A stretch of 64,000 bases of DNA, taken from assembly GCA_016868455.1 (NCBI GenBank), contig VGGV01000004.1, forward strand, positions 1 through 64,000, given 5' to 3'. This stretch comes from Bacteroidota bacterium (lineage in GTDB: Bacteria > Bacteroidota > Bacteroidia > Chitinophagales > Chitinophagaceae). Both the position numbers and the translations under genes were made by a program. Under the pieces are notes generated by a model. It was not told where the DNA came from. It searched no databases and was given only the letters and a program-made list of their open reading frames with translations. This document shows, piece by piece, positions 8,270-17,234 of this stretch. Each line of letters starts with the position of its first letter. The first letter of the stretch is position 1.

Positions 8270-9685
8270 TCATTTCTCCAGCAGCTTTTCGTCTATCAGG
8301 TAGGCTGTAACCCCAATTACATTATCAACCCCCTTGGCATCTTCGAGGTAAACAGTGAATGATGTAACTGAAGTGGTCTTAAAAGTAAGTATTCTTTTTC
8401 TTCCGACACTGGTGCCGTTTATTTCTTTTACCGGTTTTTTGCCGTTGTACACCACAATCCTGAACCTGCGGATGGTTTGACCCAGATGAATGGCTTCCCG
8501 TAAAATGATACAGTTCATTTTTTCCGCACGGGGCAGTTCCACAATAAAATTCTGGAGGTTTACAGCATAAGCCTGGTTTTCTTTGTCCATTGACCGCAGT
8601 TTTATATCCTGCTCCGTAAGTTCCCTGCGGGTGAATTGGTAAAAGGTATTAGCTGATAGCAGGTTGTTTTCAAAACTCTCATCTCTGAGTTTCTTAAACC
8701 CGGCCAGTGATGCTGAATCGTTTTCATGGATAAACCCCCTTGCATCCGGCGGAACATTCAGCAATAGATTAGCACCCCTTCCAACAGATTTCAGATAAAT
8801 GTCAAATAACTGCTGCGGTGTTTTTACCCGGGCATTCTCGCTTTCCCGCCAAAACCATCCCGGCCTGATGCTTACATCACATTCGGCACCCATCCAGTGT
8901 TGTCCATCATAATTTCCATGATTTAATGTATCAGCCGGCGGAGCGCCAATGCCTCTTTTAAATCCGGCCGTATCCAGGAAATTCCAGTTTGGATCTCCCG
9001 CAAACCCGTTTTCATTGCCCACCCAGCGGATATCGGGGCCAATATCGCTGAATACAACTGTTTTGGGGGAGAATTGTTTCACGGTATTTTCAAAACGCTT
9101 CCAGTCATACACCTGTTTTTTACCGTTGGGGCCTTCGCCGTTGGCGCCGTCCCACCACATTTCCCATACGGGTCCGTAGTTCTGAAAAATTTCTTTCATC
9201 ATGTTCACAAAAACCGTGTTGTACTTCTCCGTTCCGTAATCAGGATGATTTCGGTCCCATGGCGAGAGGTACACTCCAAATTTCAACCCGAATTCTTTAC
9301 AGGCCTGTGATAGTTCTTTCAGCACATCGCCTTTACCATTCTTCCATTTGCTCTCCCTTACTGTATGTTTCGAATATTTGCTGGGCCAGAGGCAAAACCC
9401 GTCATGATGTTTGGCGGTAATGATGATGCCCTTCGCCCCTGACTGTTTTGCGATGCGGCACCATTGCCGGCAGTCCAGTGCTGCAGGGTTAAAAATATCT
9501 TCGGGTTCTGTTCCTTCCCCCCACTCTTTTCCTGTAAACGTATTGGGCCCAAAATGCATGAAAAGGTAATATTCGGTTTCATGCCAGTCCAACTGCTTTT
9601 TTGAGGGAACAGGCAGGTCGTTGTAATCCTGTGCAGCAAGGGTTATCCCTGATAACAAACCAATGACAAGGCTTAATTTCTTCAT
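8270..9685 (-). CDS. alpha-L-fucosidase (glycoside hydrolase family 29), secreted
   Basis: 471 residues from the ATG at 9685. I chose this start because MKKLSLVIGLLSGITLAAQ is a clean signal peptide and because a longer reading would overlap the preceding gene. GH29 enzymes release terminal L-fucose by a retaining mechanism. Family features are WHETEYYLFMHFG, GAKGIIITAKHHDGFCLWPS, the nucleophile region VWEMWWDGANG (first Asp after WW) and LLLNVPPDARG. The last ~110 residues form a beta-rich domain of F5/8-type character. It is likely periplasmic or outer-membrane associated. The start lies 10 bases after an AlkP-like gene on the same strand, suggesting a small glycan-degradation or sulfate/phosphate-removal unit. 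Confidence 0.93.
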   Translation of the reverse strand: MKKLSLVIGLLSGITLAAQDYNDLPVPSKKQLDWHETEYYLFMHFGPNTFTGKEWGEGTEPEDIFNPAALDCRQWCRIAKQSGAKGIIITAKHHDGFCLWPSKYSKHTVRESKWKNGKGDVLKELSQACKEFGLKFGVYLSPWDRNHPDYGTEKYNTVFVNMMKEIFQNYGPVWEMWWDGANGEGPNGKKQVYDWKRFENTVKQFSPKTVVFSDIGPDIRWVGNENGFAGDPNWNFLDTAGFKRGIGAPPADTLNHGNYDGQHWMGAECDVSIRPGWFWRESENARVKTPQQLFDIYLKSVGRGANLLLNVPPDARGFIHENDSASLAGFKKLRDESFENNLLSANTFYQFTRRELTEQDIKLRSMDKENQAYAVNLQNFIVELPRAEKMNCIILREAIHLGQTIRRFRIVVYNGKKPVKEINGTSVGRKRILTFKTTSVTSFTVYLEDAKGVDNVIGVTAYLIDEKLLEK

Positions 9686-9695
9686 GAGTTCATGA

Positions 9696-10805
9696 TCATT
9701 TTTTCTCCCGATAAATACCGGGATTAAAAACATAAAGTACAGCTTCAGCCACCGGATGAGCTGTTTTATATGTATAACCCATCAGCCGGGCAATGGTTTG
9801 AGCAAATTGTTTTTGATAAAGCTGCATTTTCCCCCTGACTTCTCCCCTCACGGGGGTATCGGGACCCATTACAGCAAACCACATTTGATGTGAGTCTGCT
9901 ATTTTGTTATTATGGCTTGTCCACTCATCCTTAATCGCATCTCCTCTTCCATGATCGGTGGTGATAAATAAGGTAGTTTTATTTTTATACTGCGGGTCTT
10001 TCTGCACAAATTCCCATATCTCTTTTATCCAGGCATCCACCTGATGACAAGCATCCAGGTAAGAACGGTATTTACCCGCATGCGCCCATTCATCTGTTTC
10101 ACCATATGCGATATACAAGACCCTGGGCTTTCTTGTTTTAAGCCACTCCATGGCTGCATGATGGGTAAATACATCGAAGCATTCGTCTTCATGCCAGGGC
10201 CGGTATGAATCTTGTAACAACCGGTTGAGCACTCTTTCATTGGAAGTAGGGGCTTTACCGCCGGTTGGTTTAAACCCGCAAATAACCGGAATACCACTTC
10301 TTTCCTCATTTAATATTCTGTCAAACGCCTCCCATGCTCCAAAGACGGCCACCTTCTCTTTTAGTTTTGACTGATTATTCAAAAACTCCAGCACGGTAAC
10401 ATGCGGGTTGGGAGGATAATTGTTACTGTTTATGGCTGTATCAGCGTAGCCTGTGAAAATTTCACTGTACCCCGGGTAGCTAAACCAGTAGGGATTGGCA
10501 TTATCAACCCTGCAGCCCTCATCCCTGTTGCCTAATACCTGCCCTTTTGCCGCAACTGTTTCCCATAGAAAAGGCATCAGTTTCTTTCGTCTTTCGGTTA
10601 CATCATTGACCCAGTACTTATCGAAAAGGTAGCTGCTGTCGTCCTCATGATAATTCTTATTATTGGCAATAGCCGTATCAATTCCCCTGAACACTTCCTG
10701 CCAGCGCAGGCCATCGGTAGTAATAATAATGATATTCTGCGTTTGCTGCTGGGCGGATATAATACAGCAAATAAGTAAAGCCGGCAGCCCTGTAATTCTT
10801 TTCAT
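9696..10805 (-). CDS. alkaline-phosphatase-superfamily protein (phosphodiesterase/sulfatase-like), secreted
   Basis: 369 residues with the signal peptide MKRITGLPALLICCIISAQ. The alkaline-phosphatase superfamily metal and nucleophile motifs are recognisable: TTDGLRWQEVF early (metal Asp and candidate nucleophile region), YGETDEWAHAGKY (metal Asp and His) and FITTDHGRG (metal Asp/His). The last is typical of type I phosphodiesterases, nucleotide pyrophosphatases and related Bacteroidota enzymes. The exact ester cleaved (phosphate diester, phosphonate or sulfate) cannot be assigned. The gene precedes the GH29 fucosidase on the same strand with a 10-base gap, so the two are probably transcribed together and may act on the same external glycan. 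Confidence 0.85.
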   Translation of the reverse strand: MKRITGLPALLICCIISAQQQTQNIIIITTDGLRWQEVFRGIDTAIANNKNYHEDDSSYLFDKYWVNDVTERRKKLMPFLWETVAAKGQVLGNRDEGCRVDNANPYWFSYPGYSEIFTGYADTAINSNNYPPNPHVTVLEFLNNQSKLKEKVAVFGAWEAFDRILNEERSGIPVICGFKPTGGKAPTSNERVLNRLLQDSYRPWHEDECFDVFTHHAAMEWLKTRKPRVLYIAYGETDEWAHAGKYRSYLDACHQVDAWIKEIWEFVQKDPQYKNKTTLFITTDHGRGDAIKDEWTSHNNKIADSHQMWFAVMGPDTPVRGEVRGKMQLYQKQFAQTIARLMGYTYKTAHPVAEAVLYVFNPGIYREKK

Positions 10806-10976
10806 GTAAAAAAATTAGCCTGTCTCAAAAAATTCAATTCAGGTTTTGCAAAGGAAAAAGATGAGGATGGGAAAAGAGGCGGCATCGCCTCAAACCAAAG
10901 CCATTATAATGCAATTTAACACCGGAACGCCAACTTTTAAAAAAGAAAAGTCATTTATCTGTTTTCCTGATTGACC

Positions 10977-10984
10977 TACCTTTG
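10977..10984 (+). promoter_or_regulatory. putative -7 box of fumC (TACCTTTG)
   Basis: This matches TAnnTTTG, 58 bases before the fumC ATG. It is immediately followed by an inverted repeat (10989-11012), so a transcript from here would begin with a hairpin. Confidence 0.45.
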
Positions 10985-10988
10985 CCAC

Positions 10989-11012
10989 GCCTGCTTCAAA
11001 CCTTTGGCAGGC
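10989..11012. repeat. imperfect GCCTGC/GCAGGC palindrome in the fumC leader
   Basis: GCCTGC and GCAGGC are separated by TTCAAACCTTTG. It is the loosest member of the CCTGCC palindrome family and lies just after the putative -7 box and before the fumC start. Confidence 0.45.
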
Positions 11013-11042
11013 AGTTGTCTATATTTAATAAAAAGGCTGATT

Positions 11043-12440
11043 ATGGAATACAGGACCGAAAAAGATACCATGGGCGAGGTTAAAGTGCCCGCCGATGCTT
11101 ATTATGGCGCCCAAACACAGCGAAGTATTGATAACTTCCAAATAGCGCAGGACATTAACCGGATGCCCAAAGAAATAATAAAGGCCTTTGCCTATCTGAA
11201 AAAAGCGGCTGCCATTACCAATTATGAGGCCGGTGTACTTCCCAAAAACAAGGGTGTGCTGATTAGCAAAGTATGCGATGAAATCCTCAAAGGTCAGCTC
11301 GACGAATATTTTCCCCTGGTAGTATGGCAAACCGGAAGCGGTACACAAAGCAACATGAACGTAAACGAGGTCATTGCCTATCGTGGCCATGTTCTGAAGG
11401 GCGGAAAGCTAACTGATAAAGAAAAATTTCTTCATCCCAATGATGATGTAAATAAATCTCAGTCATCCAATGACACTTTCCCCACAGCCATGCATATCGC
11501 TGCTTATAAAATACTGGTGGAAACCACTATTCCCGGTATTAAAAAATTAAGGGATACGCTGGTCAGGAAGAGCAAAAAGTATAGGAAGGTGGTAAAAATC
11601 GGCCGCACCCATTTTATGGATGCAACGCCGCTTACCCTGGGACAGGAGTTCAGCGGGTATGTATCGCAACTTGATCATGGATTAAAAGCCATTAAAAATT
11701 CGCTGTCTCATCTCAGTGAGCTGGCCCTTGGCGGCACAGCGGTGGGAACAGGCATCAATACCCCGCCGGGTTATTCAGAAAACGTTGCAAAACATATTGC
11801 CAGTCTTACGGGGCTTCCTTTTGTAACTGCTGAAAACAAATTTGAATCCCTGGCGGCGCATGATGCCATTGTGGAAGCACATGGCGCTTTAAAAACCGTA
11901 GCTGTCAGTCTGATGAAAATTGCCAATGACATCCGCATGCTCTCATCCGGGCCAAGAAGCGGTATTGGTGAAATCTTCATTCCGGACAATGAACCCGGCT
12001 CCTCCATCATGCCGGGAAAAGTAAACCCCACCCAATGTGAAGCCCTGACCATGATTGCTGCACAGGTGCTGGGCAATGATGTGGCAATAAATGTGGGTGG
12101 CGCCACCGGCCATTTTGAATTAAATGTGTTCAAACCGGTGATGATATACAATTTCCTGCACAGCGCCCGGCTGATTGGCGACGGCTGTGTTTCCTTTAAT
12201 GATAAATGCGCCGAGGGTATAGCGCCTATTGAAGAAAATATCCGGAAGCATGTTCAGAATTCGCTGATGCTGGTTACCGCACTCAATACCAAAATTGGCT
12301 ATTACAAAGCGGCTGAGATTGCTCAAAAGGCCCATAAACAGGGCATTACCCTGAAAGAAATGGCTGTAAAACTGGGATATGTAACGCCAGAACAATTTGA
12401 CGAGTGGGTAAAGCCGGAAAAGATGGTTGGAAAACTTTGA
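11043..12440 (+). CDS. fumC: class II fumarate hydratase
   Basis: 465 residues from the ATG at 11043. [19 protein letters not shown] is the usual N-terminus of this family, so an upstream in-frame ATG at 10971 is rejected; it lies across the promoter and palindrome. The iron-free enzyme interconverts fumarate and L-malate in the TCA cycle. The active-site signature [15 protein letters not shown] is present, with NVNEVIA and the [11 protein letters not shown] substrate loop upstream. Length and ends are normal. It is a single gene flanked by intergenic regions on both sides. Confidence 0.96.
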   Translation: MEYRTEKDTMGEVKVPADAYYGAQTQRSIDNFQIAQDINRMPKEIIKAFAYLKKAAAITNYEAGVLPKNKGVLISKVCDEILKGQLDEYFPLVVWQTGSGTQSNMNVNEVIAYRGHVLKGGKLTDKEKFLHPNDDVNKSQSSNDTFPTAMHIAAYKILVETTIPGIKKLRDTLVRKSKKYRKVVKIGRTHFMDATPLTLGQEFSGYVSQLDHGLKAIKNSLSHLSELALGGTAVGTGINTPPGYSENVAKHIASLTGLPFVTAENKFESLAAHDAIVEAHGALKTVAVSLMKIANDIRMLSSGPRSGIGEIFIPDNEPGSSIMPGKVNPTQCEALTMIAAQVLGNDVAINVGGATGHFELNVFKPVMIYNFLHSARLIGDGCVSFNDKCAEGIAPIEENIRKHVQNSLMLVTALNTKIGYYKAAEIAQKAHKQGITLKEMAVKLGYVTPEQFDEWVKPEKMVGKL

Positions 12441-12580
12441 GCAAATAAGTTATCGTAAAATTACTATCGTAAAAAACCGGTATCAATTTTTTTAACCGTA
12501 AACCTTGCAATCCCGTTATTTTGATATTATCTTAACATTGTCTTTAATCCAACCTTTTGATAACCTAAAAAATCCTGACC

Positions 12581-12802
12581 ATGAAAAGTAACGACCAACC
12601 ACCACTTTACTTTTCTAAACCCGCTGAAGAGCATCCACCACCTGCCAAAAAGCAGCCAGAGCAATCCCCGTATTTAAAAGCCATTTTGTCCGGCGATGTT
12701 CAACGGACCGGCCGGATAGTACGCATGGCTATTTCTGACCGGCTGGCAGCTATCCGCTATATAAGGGAAAGCAGATGGCGGCATAATTTTTTCCGCGGCT
12801 GA
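12581..12802 (+). CDS. small basic protein of unknown function
   Basis: 73 residues. The N-terminal half is rich in proline, lysine and glutamate (PAEEHPPPAKKQPEQ). The C-terminal half is arginine-rich and likely helical (GRIVRMAISDRLAAIRYI), ending RWRHNFFRG. There is no signal peptide or membrane segment. I do not recognise a family. Support for its being real comes from an isolated ATG after a plausible AT-rich leader, its codon use, and a strong terminator 45 bases after the stop. It could bind nucleic acid, but nothing shows that. Confidence 0.6.
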   Translation: MKSNDQPPLYFSKPAEEHPPPAKKQPEQSPYLKAILSGDVQRTGRIVRMAISDRLAAIRYIRESRWRHNFFRG

Positions 12803-12846
12803 ACAATTTGTTTATCCGTTTAAACCCTGAGCATAACTAAAAACAA

Positions 12847-12862
12847 GGCCCCCGGAAGGGGG
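12847..12862. terminator. terminator between the small protein gene and lspA
   Basis: GGCCCCC and GGGGGCTT form a tight GC stem with a GGAA loop, followed by TTTGCATTTAAT. It lies between the convergent small gene (+) and lspA (-). Confidence 0.7.
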
Positions 12863-12889
12863 CTTTGCATTTAATAACTTAGCCGGTTT

Positions 12890-13600
12890 TTAAAGCACCT
12901 GTACCTTATCGTTTACTTCGGAACTGGTTTCCACTACCGGGTGTGATTCCCGGGGTTTTACTTTCTTAAAAAATTTTTTCTGAAATAGCAGCAGGGTGAT
13001 AACCCCAATGGAGATAGAAGCGTCGGCTATATTGAAAATGGCGCTGAAGAATTCAAACTCGTCCCCGCCTACAAACGGAAACCATGAGGGGTAATGCCCT
13101 TTAAACAAAGGGAAATAAAACATATCCACCACACTGCCATGCAGGAAAGGGGAATAACCATTTGAAGAAAATTCAGCAACCCCTGAGTACTGCAGGTAGT
13201 TGCTGATGGCAGGGTCATAGGTAAGGCCTTTATCAAAGATCATCCCGTAGAACATACTGTCAATCAGATTGCCCAAAGCGCCGACATAAATCAGGGAAGC
13301 GCAAATAATAAAGCCCCTTTTATACTGCTGCTTTACAATCCTGCCCAGATACCAGGTGCCAAATATTACTGCCGCAAGGCGGAAAAGGGTAAGTATTATT
13401 TTGCCGGTTTCATTACCGAATTTCCAGCCCCAGGCCATCCCGGGGTTTTCAATAAAGTGAAGACGAAACCAGTCCATCCCGAAAACCCGCAACACTTCAC
13501 CGGTGGGATAGGTCGTTTTTATCCAGATCTTCAGCGCCTGGTCAGCAATGATGATCGCAGATATGATCAGTACAACATGCCTCAGCTTCAGTGTTTTCAT
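12890..13600 (-). CDS. lspA: lipoprotein signal peptidase (signal peptidase II)
   Basis: 236 residues with four hydrophobic segments. The enzyme cleaves the signal peptide of lipidated prolipoproteins in the inner membrane. The catalytic aspartates are in GSVVDMFYFP (D159) and FNIADASIS (D193). ENPGMAWGW near residue 51 and GNLIDSMFYG near 111 are further family motifs. It is longer than E. coli LspA because of a loop around residues 120-155 and a charged tail, as is common in Bacteroidota. It ends a leftward run gldF-gldG-terC-murF/alr-lspA. A -7 box right before the ATG suggests it also has its own start site. Confidence 0.95.
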   Translation of the reverse strand: MKTLKLRHVVLIISAIIIADQALKIWIKTTYPTGEVLRVFGMDWFRLHFIENPGMAWGWKFGNETGKIILTLFRLAAVIFGTWYLGRIVKQQYKRGFIICASLIYVGALGNLIDSMFYGMIFDKGLTYDPAISNYLQYSGVAEFSSNGYSPFLHGSVVDMFYFPLFKGHYPSWFPFVGGDEFEFFSAIFNIADASISIGVITLLLFQKKFFKKVKPRESHPVVETSSEVNDKVQVL

Positions 13601-13608
13601 ACTATCTG

Positions 13609-13616
13609 CAAATATA
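13609..13616 (-). promoter_or_regulatory. putative -7 box of lspA (TATATTTG)
   Basis: On the minus strand TATATTTG is followed by CAGATAGT and then the lspA ATG, an 8-base gap. It matches the Bacteroidota -7 consensus and implies a nearly leaderless transcript. Confidence 0.5.
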
Positions 13617-13656
13617 CAGTTTTAGCCCCGCCGACTTCCCGGGCGGATGTTAAACA

Positions 13657-16173
13657 TTATTCTTCGTAATACACTCTTCTTACCCTCTGTGAAATACCTG
13701 TCATAATTTCATAAGGAATGGTTGCTGCCCTTTCTGCCAGTTCCTGCACAGGCAATTGCTTTCCGAAAATCATTACTTCATCACCTTCTTCAACGCCAGG
13801 TATATCCGTAATGTCTACCATGAACATATCCATACAAATTGTTCCAATTACAGTTGCCCTCTTTCCTTTTATCCGAACCTGTCCAACACCGCTGCCCAGT
13901 CTGCGGGGGTATCCATCTGCATAACCCAAACGGATGGTGGCGATCCGTGAATCTCTTTTTACAACACCTCTTCTGTTGTAGCTAACACTCTCTCCGGCCT
14001 TAATTTGTTTTATTTGAGCTACACTTGATTTCAGCGTAGCCACGGTATGTAAATTGATCCGATGACTACCGGATTTATCAGAACCGGTGCTGTCAATTCC
14101 ATATAAACCAATTCCCAGCCTCACCAGATCCAGTTGCAAATGCGGATGACGGAGAACTGCCGCTGAATTGGAAATATGGCGGAGCAAAGTAAACCCCGTC
14201 TTGTTTTGCAGTTCACCGGCCGCCTGCTGAAAAAGTTCAAACTGTTGCTGCGTAAATGCATCATTCACTTTTTCCTCACCGGCAACAAGGTGGGTGAAAA
14301 CAGATTGCACTTTAAAAGATGAAGTGGACCGCAGTGCTGCAGCCAAACGGCCGATTTCGCTTACAGCAAAACCAAGCCGGTTCATCCCGGTTTCTATTTC
14401 TATATGTACAGGATACTGAAGCCTTCCTTCCTGTTGTAAAAAAGTATCAAAAGATTGAAGTAAGACAAATGAATAGAGTTCAGGTTCCAGATTATATTCA
14501 ACCATTTTTTCAAAAGCATTTTCATCCGGGTTCATTACCATTACCGGAACAGTGATACCGGCTTTGCGAAGTTCTACCCCCTCATCTGCATAAGCCACGC
14601 CGAGATAATCCACTTTGTGATACTGTAAAATGCTTGCGATCTCAGCCCCTCCGCTGCCATAGGCAAAAGCCTTTACCATAGCCATAATTTTGGTTGAAGG
14701 CCTTAATATCTTCTGGTACTCTTTCAGATTATGTGCAATCGCAGAAAGATTTATCTCCAGCACTGTCCGGTGAGCTTTCAGTTCGAGCAACTGAACAATT
14801 TTTTCAAATTCAAATGCCCGGGCCCCTTTTACCAGTATGGCTTCTTCTTTAAAATGTGAAAACCGGAATTCATCAATGAATTGCTCTGTACTGCGGTAAA
14901 AAATTATATCTGTCCCCTCCGGGTGCGGCAGGTGCCGGACAAGATGAGTCGAAATTTTTTCACCGATACCAATTATTCTGTTCACCCGGTGTCTCTGCAA
15001 TTTTTGAGCGACCTGCCCGTACAGTTCGTCATCCGGTAATGAGCTTTGCAAAAAATCAGACAGGATCGCCGTTTTCATATTGCCGACGCTTTGCTGTTCA
15101 AGAAAATTCAGGGCTATTTCAAGCGAACTGATATCAGTACTGTAACTGTCATTGATGATGGTACAATGATTTATTCCCTTCTTCAGCTCCAGCCGCATAT
15201 TCACGGGGTGAAGCCCTTTCATTTTTTGAGCGATGCTGCCGGCAACCACGCCCAGGTAAAGCATCGTACAGGAGCAGGTAATGGCGTTTTCAACAGATGC
15301 CTGGTCCGTAAACGGAATTTTAAATTCTATGTCTTCAGAACGAAACTGCAATTTAATAAACGTTTCACCGGGCTGCTGAGAAATATGTTTTACAACAAAA
15401 GAGTGCTTCTCATCTTTTCCCCAGGTTAATACCTGAATTTTTTCTCCCAGCATTTCTATTACATCTTCTCTTCCCCGCAAATCTTCTTCTCTTCCGATCA
15501 CCGCTTCACAGTTGCGAAACAGGATTGCTTTCTCCCTGAATTTATGCTCTGCATCTATAAAACCCTCGCTGTGCGCTTCACCGATATTGGTAAGTATCCC
15601 GATTGTGGGATGAATGATCTTTTCCAGCCGCGGCATCTCTCCCTGTTCTGATATACCGGCCTCAAATATTCCCAGCGTATGCTGTTCATTCATTTGCCAA
15701 ACACTCAGGGGAACGCCAATTTGTGAATTATAGCTTTTAGGGCTGCGCACAACCTTATACTCCTCATGCAACAATTGATACAGCCATTCTTTCACTATCG
15801 TTTTTCCATTGCTGCCGGTAATGCCGATTACCGGAACCTGCCTGCCGTCAGGCAAGACAGAAAATTGCTGCCGGTGATATGCAGTTAATGCCTGCAGGGC
15901 CACCAGTGTATCATACACATTCAGAAAAACTGCTTCAGGACAAACGGCAGTATCAACCGGTTCACTGATCACAAAAGCCCTTACTCCTTTTTTATATAAC
16001 TCGGGGATGAACTGGTGCCCGTCACGCCTCGGTCCCTTTAAGGCAAAAAAAACAGATGTGCCCGGTGCGGATACTTTACGGCTGTCAAGCAGTATGTTTT
16101 CAATAACAGCTTCAGATGCTGTTTTGGTATCTGCATCAATGATCCGGGCAATATCGCTGATGGTATACTTCAA
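13657..16173 (-). CDS. murF-alr: bifunctional MurF ligase / alanine racemase
   Basis: 838 residues, a fusion known from Bacteroidota. The first ~455 residues are MurF, which adds D-Ala-D-Ala to UDP-MurNAc-tripeptide; its ATP loop GITGSNGKT is at 117-125. The rest is a PLP-dependent alanine racemase that supplies D-alanine. Its pyridoxal lysine is K501 in MVKAFAYGSG, and GICMDMFMVD-type sequence occurs near the end (GTICMDMFMVDITD). Both cytoplasmic steps feed peptidoglycan synthesis. Directly before the ATP loop, the residues LPDGRQ (107-112) are coded by a CCTGCC-family palindrome. Relatives run straight from the histidine/glutamine-rich helix into IPVIGITG. The terC gene ends 6 bases upstream. 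Confidence 0.95.
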   Translation of the reverse strand: MKYTISDIARIIDADTKTASEAVIENILLDSRKVSAPGTSVFFALKGPRRDGHQFIPELYKKGVRAFVISEPVDTAVCPEAVFLNVYDTLVALQALTAYHRQQFSVLPDGRQVPVIGITGSNGKTIVKEWLYQLLHEEYKVVRSPKSYNSQIGVPLSVWQMNEQHTLGIFEAGISEQGEMPRLEKIIHPTIGILTNIGEAHSEGFIDAEHKFREKAILFRNCEAVIGREEDLRGREDVIEMLGEKIQVLTWGKDEKHSFVVKHISQQPGETFIKLQFRSEDIEFKIPFTDQASVENAITCSCTMLYLGVVAGSIAQKMKGLHPVNMRLELKKGINHCTIINDSYSTDISSLEIALNFLEQQSVGNMKTAILSDFLQSSLPDDELYGQVAQKLQRHRVNRIIGIGEKISTHLVRHLPHPEGTDIIFYRSTEQFIDEFRFSHFKEEAILVKGARAFEFEKIVQLLELKAHRTVLEINLSAIAHNLKEYQKILRPSTKIMAMVKAFAYGSGGAEIASILQYHKVDYLGVAYADEGVELRKAGITVPVMVMNPDENAFEKMVEYNLEPELYSFVLLQSFDTFLQQEGRLQYPVHIEIETGMNRLGFAVSEIGRLAAALRSTSSFKVQSVFTHLVAGEEKVNDAFTQQQFELFQQAAGELQNKTGFTLLRHISNSAAVLRHPHLQLDLVRLGIGLYGIDSTGSDKSGSHRINLHTVATLKSSVAQIKQIKAGESVSYNRRGVVKRDSRIATIRLGYADGYPRRLGSGVGQVRIKGKRATVIGTICMDMFMVDITDIPGVEEGDEVMIFGKQLPVQELAERAATIPYEIMTGISQRVRRVYYEE
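15838..15860. repeat. CCTGCC-family palindrome inside murF, read in frame as LPDGRQ
   Basis: CCTGCCTGCCGTCAGGCAAGAC lies within the MurF coding region 5 codons before the P-loop. In the coding direction it adds LPDGRQ without breaking the frame. It is related to the intergenic copies at 1001, 38208 and 63327. Confidence 0.7.
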
Positions 16174-16179
16174 ACTTTG

Positions 16180-17175
16180 TTAACGGATACTTTCATCGGT
16201 TATATCTTCCGGTTCACCTTTCTTTTCAACAAAAATTGAGTAGAAAATAGAGCCGGTTAAACAGGTGAGAATAACTCCGAGAGAAATGAAAACCTGCGTC
16301 TGCTTATCAACCACCGGATCTATCCAGTGGGCTGCCAGCATTTTCAGTCCGATAAACACCAGCACAATGGCAATACCCTGCTGCAGGTAATCAAATTTAC
16401 TGACGGCGCCCCGCAATAAAAAGAACAGGGACCTTAAGCCCAGCACTGCAAAAACATTGGAAGTATAGATCACCATTCTTGCAGTAGGCTCATAGCCGGG
16501 GGTTTTGGTATCTACAATACCCATTACGGCCGGTATGGAATCCAGGGCAAAAACAAGGTCAACAGCCGCCAGCATTATGACCACTACAAATAAAGTAGTA
16601 TAGGCCGGCCTCCCATTCTCCACTACCCGGTATTTGCCATCCCCGTCATGCGGTACCAGCGGAAGGAATTTTTTCATGAACCTGTAAATTTTGCTTTCAC
16701 GAGGGTCAAACTCCTCATCATCACTCGCCGTAAACATTTTGTAACCGGTATACACCAGGAAGACGCCGAAGATGTACAATATCCAGTGAAATTTCTCCAC
16801 CAGCACCACTCCCACCGTAATAAAAATAACCCGGAAGATGATGGCCATCATGATACCGATCAGCAGCACCCTTCCATAATGTTTCTCCTTTACGGAGAAG
16901 GCTGAAAAAATCAGTATGAATACAAAGATATTGTCAACACTGAGGCTCCACTCCATCAGGTAGGCGCTCAGGTATTCCAGTGCCGGTTTCTGACCGTTCT
17001 CGATCCACATAAAAACAAAAAACGACAGGGCAAGCCCCACCCAGAAAAAGGTTTGGTTTAATGCCTGCCGGATGGTGATCTTCTGGTTTTTTTTACTTAA
17101 CAATCCCAGGTCGGCTACCAGCGAGGCAGCTAAGATGGTTCCAAAAACCAGGTAGGTAATCTGATCCCTTGTCAT
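16180..17175 (-). CDS. TerC family integral membrane protein
   Basis: 331 residues with about nine hydrophobic segments. The family motifs are WSLSVDNIFVFILIF (acidic residue in a membrane helix) and LVFALDSIPAVMGI. TerC/Alx proteins act in tellurite resistance and, more generally, in manganese or calcium export, including metal loading of exported enzymes. The charged stretch around FDPRESKIYRFMKKF is the usual central loop. It lies between gldG and murF/alr on the same strand with short gaps, so it is probably co-transcribed. The substrate in this organism is not shown by the sequence. Confidence 0.92.
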   Translation of the reverse strand: MTRDQITYLVFGTILAASLVADLGLLSKKNQKITIRQALNQTFFWVGLALSFFVFMWIENGQKPALEYLSAYLMEWSLSVDNIFVFILIFSAFSVKEKHYGRVLLIGIMMAIIFRVIFITVGVVLVEKFHWILYIFGVFLVYTGYKMFTASDDEEFDPRESKIYRFMKKFLPLVPHDGDGKYRVVENGRPAYTTLFVVVIMLAAVDLVFALDSIPAVMGIVDTKTPGYEPTARMVIYTSNVFAVLGLRSLFFLLRGAVSKFDYLQQGIAIVLVFIGLKMLAAHWIDPVVDKQTQVFISLGVILTCLTGSIFYSIFVEKKGEPEDITDESIR

Positions 17176-17197
17176 GAAGTGTTTTGAAGATAGTGTG

Positions 17198-17205
17198 CAA
17201 AGATA
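17198..17205 (-). promoter_or_regulatory. putative -7 box of terC (TATCTTTG)
   Basis: On the minus strand TATCTTTG lies 22 bases before the terC ATG, between gldG and terC. It could start an internal transcript for terC-murF/alr-lspA. Confidence 0.45.
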
Positions 17206-17234
17206 ACCGGGAAATGCCAGAGCCTGTAACAGCG

